Assembly: GCF_900108335.1 (NCBI RefSeq)
Contig: NZ_FNVT01000001.1
Location: forward strand, 1,281,652 to 1,345,651
DNA: 64,000 nucleotides
Direction: 5' to 3'
Source of the DNA: Nonomuraea solani
Lineage (GTDB): Bacteria; Actinomycetota; Actinomycetes; Streptosporangiales; Streptosporangiaceae
The translations under genes and the position numbers were made by a program. Positions within the stretch are counted from its first letter, which is position 1, and the number at the start of each line of letters is the position of its first letter. Of the stretch, positions 60,228 to 64,000 are shown in pieces. The notes below the pieces were generated by a model. It was not told where the DNA came from. It did no database searches and was given only the letters and a program-made list of their open reading frames with translations.

Positions 60228-60674
60228 ATGAAGATTCGCGTAGCGGCGGTTGCGGTATCGGCAGCGGCGATTTCGACGCTCTTGCTGAATGCGGGGCCGG
60301 CCAGCGCCCACCCGTACGACGGAAAGGACCCTTACCGGTCCGGGTGTGCCGCCAGCAAGGTGTACACCGGAAAGAGTGCGTCGCTGAAGAACGAGATCGG
60401 CGACGTTCTGGGCACGGTCCGGCTCTATTACTCGCGCCGCTGCGGCACCAACTGGGGCGAGGTGCGGGTGTCCAAGAACGCGACCGGTCACATCAATGTC
60501 TTCACCAGTAAGAAGAGCAGGTCCTTCGTTTACCGCGCCGGAAACGGCGGGCACCACTGGGGCGACATGGTCTACGCCCCCAGTGGTGTCTGCGCCCAGG
60601 CCCAGGGCAGCGTGACGGTCGGGATCGGCCGCGTCAACAAGGGCAGCGGCACGACGGGCAAGGCCTGCGACTGA
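60228..60674 (+). CDS. Secreted DUF2690-like protein
   Basis: Secreted protein of 148 aa. A clear Sec signal (MKIRVAAVAVSAAAISTLLLNAGPASA) ends at residue 27. The mature part begins HPYDGKDPYRSGCAASKVYT, followed by GTVRLYYSRRCGTNWGEVRV, which is the DUF2690 pattern with its paired Cys (YDGxDP..SGC and RRCGTNWG). Its function is not known; these small proteins are abundant in actinomycetes. AAAGGAG precedes the ATG. The stop is 4 bp from the stop of the convergent SARP gene. Confidence 0.88.
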   Translation: MKIRVAAVAVSAAAISTLLLNAGPASAHPYDGKDPYRSGCAASKVYTGKSASLKNEIGDVLGTVRLYYSRRCGTNWGEVRVSKNATGHINVFTSKKSRSFVYRAGNGGHHWGDMVYAPSGVCAQAQGSVTVGIGRVNKGSGTTGKACD

Positions 60675-60678
60675 CGGG

Positions 60679-63600
60679 TCAGCCCGGCTCCGCGCGGCGC
60701 ACGTGCGTACGCCAGCCCCGCGGGTCGGTGCCGGCCAGCTCGGCGGCCTCGCGCCCGCCGAGGAGGGTGAACGCCTCGACCGCCTCCCGCCAGTGACGGG
60801 ACGCGGCGGCGGGGTCCGTCTCCCACTCGGCGGCGGCCAGGTCGCGCAGCGTACGGGCCCGCCAGAGGTCGAGGCCCAGCTCCGTCCACTGGTCGAGCGC
60901 GGTGGTGAGCAGGTCGCGGGCCCGCGCGTCCGCGCCCTCCGCCAGGGCCAGCTCGCCCTGGGTCCGGGTGACGAGCGCGACGCCGAACCGGTCGCCGTGC
61001 TGGTCGAAGAGCCGGTGGGAGGCGTCGAGGAGCTCGCCCGCCCTGGCGGTGCGGCCCTGCCTGATCATGGCCTTGGCCAGCGACTGGCGCGCGTACTCGG
61101 CGCTGAGCGGGTCGTCCGCCTCGACGAGGATGCGCACGGCCTGCTCGCTCAGCTCCGCCGCCGGGTCCGGCTCGCCGGCCGCGCGGTGGCACAGGCTGAG
61201 GCCGCGCAGGGACAACGCCTCGCCGCGCTTGTCGTCCAGCTTGCGGTTGAGCGCCACGCTGGTACGCAGGATCTCGGCCGCCTCGTCCAGGTCACCGGCG
61301 TCCCTGCGGGTGGTGCCGAGCCCGTACAGCGCGGCGGCGACCACGACCTGGTCGCCGATCCGCTCGGCGATGCGCGCGCCCTCGCTGAGCTCGGCCGCGG
61401 CGGGCCCGAAGTGGCCCAGGTCCCGGTGCACGATGCCGATCCCGACCCTGGCGACCGCCTGGACGGGCTCGTCGCCGACGGCCTCCGCATGGCGCAGCGC
61501 CTGCTGGAAGTGCTCCCGCGCGGCGGCGAAGTCGTCCTTCTCGTAGGAGAGCTGCCCGAGCCGGGCCAGCACGGTCGCCTCGGCTCCCCGGTCGCCCGCG
61601 GTCCTGGCCGCCACGAGCGCCACGTCGAGCGTACGCTGCCAGCCGTCGAACTCGTTGCGCACCGCGAACGGCGACGACAGCAGCGAGGCGATCAGCGTCG
61701 TCGCCATCTTGTCGACGCCCAGCTCATGGGTGCGCTCGACGATCCTGACCACCGTCGAGGTCTCCGACCGCAGCCACCCCGTCGGGTTCTCCTCGACCTC
61801 GGCGCGTAGCCCTGGGTCGAGGTCCGCGCCCGTGGACGAGGGCCGCCACAGGCCGAGCGTGGCGCGGGGCAGCCGGCGCGCCCCGGCCTCCACCAGCGAC
61901 CGCCAGGTGGTCAGCATCCGGCCGAACGCCTCGTCCACCTCCTCCTCGGCGGCGTGCTCGGCGCCGAAGAGCTGCACGAGGTCGTGGAAGCGGTAGCGGA
62001 CGCGGCCGAGCGGGTCGACGCCCGCCACGTCGAGCAGCCGCAGGTCCACCAGGTGCTCGGTGACGTCCTCCGCCTCCTGGGTGGAGACGTCCAGCAGCGG
62101 CGCGACGAGCCAGGAGCCGAAGTCGGGCAGGTCGAGCAGCGTCAGCAGGTGGAAGGCGCGCCGGTGGCCGCCGGTCAGCTCGGCGTAGTTGAGCTGGAGG
62201 CTGGACCTGATCGCGAGGTCGCCCACCGCCAGCTCGTCGAGCCGGCGCCGCTCGTCGGACAGGCGGTCGGCCAGGGCGCGCAGCGGCCAGTGCGGGCGGG
62301 CGAGCAGCTTGCCGCCGGCCGCGCGGATCGCCAGCGGGATGCCGCCGCACAGGCGGGCGATGGTGGTGGCGGAGGCGGGGTCGGTCGCGATCCGGGCCGG
62401 GCCGATCATCTTGCTGAGCATCTCGACGGACACGTCGACGGTGAAGAAGTCGAGTTCGAGCAGCTCGGACGCCTCCAGCCCGGTCAGCCGCATCCGGCTG
62501 GTGATGATCACCAGGCAGCCCGGGGAGCCGGGGAGCAGCTTGCGCACCTGGTGCTCGCCGCTGACGTTGTCCAGCACGATCACCAGGTTGCGGCCCGCGA
62601 TCTTGCGCCGGTAGAGCTCCACGCGGTCGTCCAGATTGTCCGGCCGCTCGGCCACGGTGACGCCGAGCGCGCCGAGAAAGCGGCCGAGCGCGTCCCTGAC
62701 CCCGGCGTCGCCGTCGGCGCCGCGAAGGTCCGCGAAGAGCTGGCCGTCCGGGTAGACGTCTTTGAGCAGGTACGCGGCGTGGACGGCCAGCGCCGACTTG
62801 CCCGCCCCGCCGAAGCCCGACACGACCACGGTCGGCGTCGCCGGGCCCGGATGCTCGCGGGCGGACGCGGCGAACTGCCGCAGGGCCTCCACCTGCTTGG
62901 CGCGGCCGGTGAAGTCGCCGATCCCGGGCGGCAGGTTCCTCGGCACCGTGTACTCGTCCACGATGGCCGGCGCCCGGCCCGCCGTCGCCTTCACGCTCTT
63001 GCCGGCGGGCGTGCGGGCGGCGGGCACGAGCGGCGACAGGGCGCCGCTGAGCACCTGGTCGTGCAGGCTCCGAAGCTTGGCGCCGGGCTCGATGCCCAGC
63101 TCGTCGCGCAGGTGGCGGCGGCCATCACGGTACGCGGTGAGGGCGTCGGCCTGGCGGCCGCTCTCGTACAGGCCGCGCATCAGCAGCCCCCTGGCCTCCT
63201 CGCGCAGCGGATGCGTGGCGCTCACCCGCGCCATGCGCGAGGCGCACTCGTCGGGCCGGCCGGCGGCCAGGTCGCACCGGGCGAGCCCTTCTTCGATGCT
63301 CAGCCGGTCCTCTTCCAGGGCGGCCGCCCGCGCGCGGACGAACGCGGCCTCGATGCCGCCGAAGGCCGGGCCGCGCCACAGGGCGAGCGCCTGCTGGTAG
63401 TGCTTCATGGCCTCGGGGTGGTCGCCCTCACGCTCCAGCCGCCGGGCGAGGTCGAGGTGGCGGTCGTGGATCTCGAGGTCGTTCTCGGTGCGCTGGACGT
63501 CGAAGAGATAGCCGGGGGAGCGGGTGGCGAGGGCCGACTGCCGTCCGATGGCGGCCAGGCCCCTGCGTAACGCGGAAACGTAGGTGTGCACCAGAGCGGT

Positions 63601-63774
63601 CGCGGAGTTGGGCGGGGACTCGTCCCAGATGAGGTCGATGAGGTGCTCGATCGAAAGGACCTGGCGGGGGTGCTGCGTCAGCGCGGCCAGCAGCGCTTTC
63701 GGCTTGGGACCTCCCAGGGGTACGGATTCGCCATCTGCCCGAACTTCGACCGGCCCCAGCATTAAGACGAGCAT
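60679..63774 (-). CDS. AfsR/SARP-family transcriptional activator with NB-ARC and TPR
   Basis: Large regulator of 1031 aa. The N-terminal OmpR-like winged helix (about 1-95: LMLGPVEVRADGESVPLGGPKPKALLAAL, ATALVHTYVSALRRGL) is followed by the BTAD region 100-245 (AMKHYQQALALWRG, AGRPDECASRMARVSATHPLREEARGLLMRGLY). The NB-ARC ATPase has Walker A GFGGAGKSALAV near residue 320 and Walker B-like NLVIVLDNV. The C-terminal 350 residues are TPR-type helices (ATVLARLGQLSYEKDDFAAAREHFQQAL). Such proteins activate secondary-metabolite genes by binding direct repeats near -35. Its targets could be the lanthipeptide or NRPS operons, neither of which has its own regulator, but no adjacency supports this. 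Confidence 0.93.
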   Translation of the reverse strand: MLVLMLGPVEVRADGESVPLGGPKPKALLAALTQHPRQVLSIEHLIDLIWDESPPNSATALVHTYVSALRRGLAAIGRQSALATRSPGYLFDVQRTENDLEIHDRHLDLARRLEREGDHPEAMKHYQQALALWRGPAFGGIEAAFVRARAAALEEDRLSIEEGLARCDLAAGRPDECASRMARVSATHPLREEARGLLMRGLYESGRQADALTAYRDGRRHLRDELGIEPGAKLRSLHDQVLSGALSPLVPAARTPAGKSVKATAGRAPAIVDEYTVPRNLPPGIGDFTGRAKQVEALRQFAASAREHPGPATPTVVVSGFGGAGKSALAVHAAYLLKDVYPDGQLFADLRGADGDAGVRDALGRFLGALGVTVAERPDNLDDRVELYRRKIAGRNLVIVLDNVSGEHQVRKLLPGSPGCLVIITSRMRLTGLEASELLELDFFTVDVSVEMLSKMIGPARIATDPASATTIARLCGGIPLAIRAAGGKLLARPHWPLRALADRLSDERRRLDELAVGDLAIRSSLQLNYAELTGGHRRAFHLLTLLDLPDFGSWLVAPLLDVSTQEAEDVTEHLVDLRLLDVAGVDPLGRVRYRFHDLVQLFGAEHAAEEEVDEAFGRMLTTWRSLVEAGARRLPRATLGLWRPSSTGADLDPGLRAEVEENPTGWLRSETSTVVRIVERTHELGVDKMATTLIASLLSSPFAVRNEFDGWQRTLDVALVAARTAGDRGAEATVLARLGQLSYEKDDFAAAREHFQQALRHAEAVGDEPVQAVARVGIGIVHRDLGHFGPAAAELSEGARIAERIGDQVVVAAALYGLGTTRRDAGDLDEAAEILRTSVALNRKLDDKRGEALSLRGLSLCHRAAGEPDPAAELSEQAVRILVEADDPLSAEYARQSLAKAMIRQGRTARAGELLDASHRLFDQHGDRFGVALVTRTQGELALAEGADARARDLLTTALDQWTELGLDLWRARTLRDLAAAEWETDPAAASRHWREAVEAFTLLGGREAAELAGTDPRGWRTHVRRAEPG

Positions 63775-63839
63775 GCGATATACCCCCCCATGAGTCCCGT
63801 GCTTGCACCATACCGGCTACGTAAGGACCGTAAACAAAG

Positions 63840-63872
63840 AAAGGCGGACCGCCGTCGTGGCGGTCCGCCTTT
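63840..63872 (-). terminator. Rho-independent-type terminator
   Basis: AAAGGCGGACCGCC (63840-63853) and GGCGGTCCGCCTTT (63859-63872) form a perfect 14-bp stem with a 5-base loop. On the minus strand it follows the stop of the partial gene at 63887 and ends its transcript before the SARP gene. Confidence 0.92.
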
Positions 63873-63886
63873 AATCGGGTCGCGGG

Positions 63887-64000
63887 TTAGGCGAAGTGCA
63901 GATTGTCGTTGGTGAAGCCGGTGGCGATGATGGCGTCGGCGTTCCATGGCATGGCGGCGAAGCCGGCTCCGTTGTGCCAGGCCTTGACGTCGCCGTTGGC
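63887..64000 (-). CDS. 3' end of a gene, probable repeat protein C-terminus (partial)
   Basis: The last 37 codons of a minus-strand gene enter from the right edge and stop with TAA at 63887. The visible text includes GDVKAWHNGAGFAAMPWNAD and ends TGFTNDNLHFA. Its Gly/Trp/Asn-rich beta character suggests the last blade of a propeller or lectin-like repeat protein, but too little is present to name a family. A strong terminator follows 15 bp downstream. Confidence 0.7.
   Translation of the reverse strand, partial: ANGDVKAWHNGAGFAAMPWNADAIIATGFTNDNLHFA

Overview
The window is high-GC actinobacterial DNA: almost every third codon position is G or C, GTG starts and GTGA/ATGA overlaps are common, and there are bldA-type TTA codons, SARP and PadR regulators and many ABC importers without their own ATPase. 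The gene style suggests Streptosporangiales (Nonomuraea or Streptosporangium-like). That placement is inference, because no rRNA or other marker gene is present. No tRNA, rRNA, CRISPR array, transposase or integrase was seen.

Layout. (1) 1-2.9 kb: a sugar ABC importer (permease cut by the window edge, lipoprotein binding protein) divergent from a GntR/FadR regulator. (2) 2.9-5.6 kb: a nitronate monooxygenase and a DHA2 drug exporter. (3) 5.9-7.6 kb: a roadblock / DUF4388-like / roadblock signalling module with a tandem repeat on its last stop codon, followed by a remnant of an NBR1-type Ig domain. (4) 8.2-16.4 kb: a lanthipeptide locus with a class IV-type synthetase (LanL), a 50-aa Thr/Cys-rich precursor, an intercistronic terminator, a radical SAM protein, two halves of a heterodimeric ABC exporter and a small lipoprotein. 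(5) 16.4-17.3 kb: a secreted GH114 hydrolase. (6) 17.6-31.6 kb: a four-module NRPS locus (A-T-C-A-T, then C-A-T-C-A-T-TE fused to a complete MFS transporter), ending in a PLP fold-II dehydratase/racemase. (7) 31.5-37.6 kb: an oligosaccharide ABC importer, a GH43 glycosidase and a LacI regulator. (8) 37.8-39.3 kb: a truncated SigJ/ECF41-like sigma factor and a nitroreductase. (9) 39.3-45.1 kb: a polyamine/iron-type ABC importer with an ADA-family deaminase, controlled by a divergent LacI regulator through GGAACCGGTTCC operators. (10) 45.2-49.7 kb: a large secreted carbohydrate-active protein and a D-2-hydroxyacid dehydrogenase. (11) 49.9-53 kb: a PadR / ABC / FtsX operon. (12) 53-60.7 kb: an orphan QcrB, a luciferase-like oxidoreductase, a MmyB-like regulator, an MFS exporter, small proteins and a cytochrome P450. 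(13) 60.7-63.8 kb: an AfsR/SARP regulator, then a strong terminator and the 3' end of another gene.

The two most interesting systems are the lanthipeptide locus and the NRPS. The lanthipeptide precursor lies in a 200-bp gap behind the synthetase and carries four spaced Thr-Cys pairs; a radical SAM enzyme is encoded in the same operon. The NRPS fuses assembly, release and export in one polypeptide. Both carry TTA codons, so both may be under bldA control.
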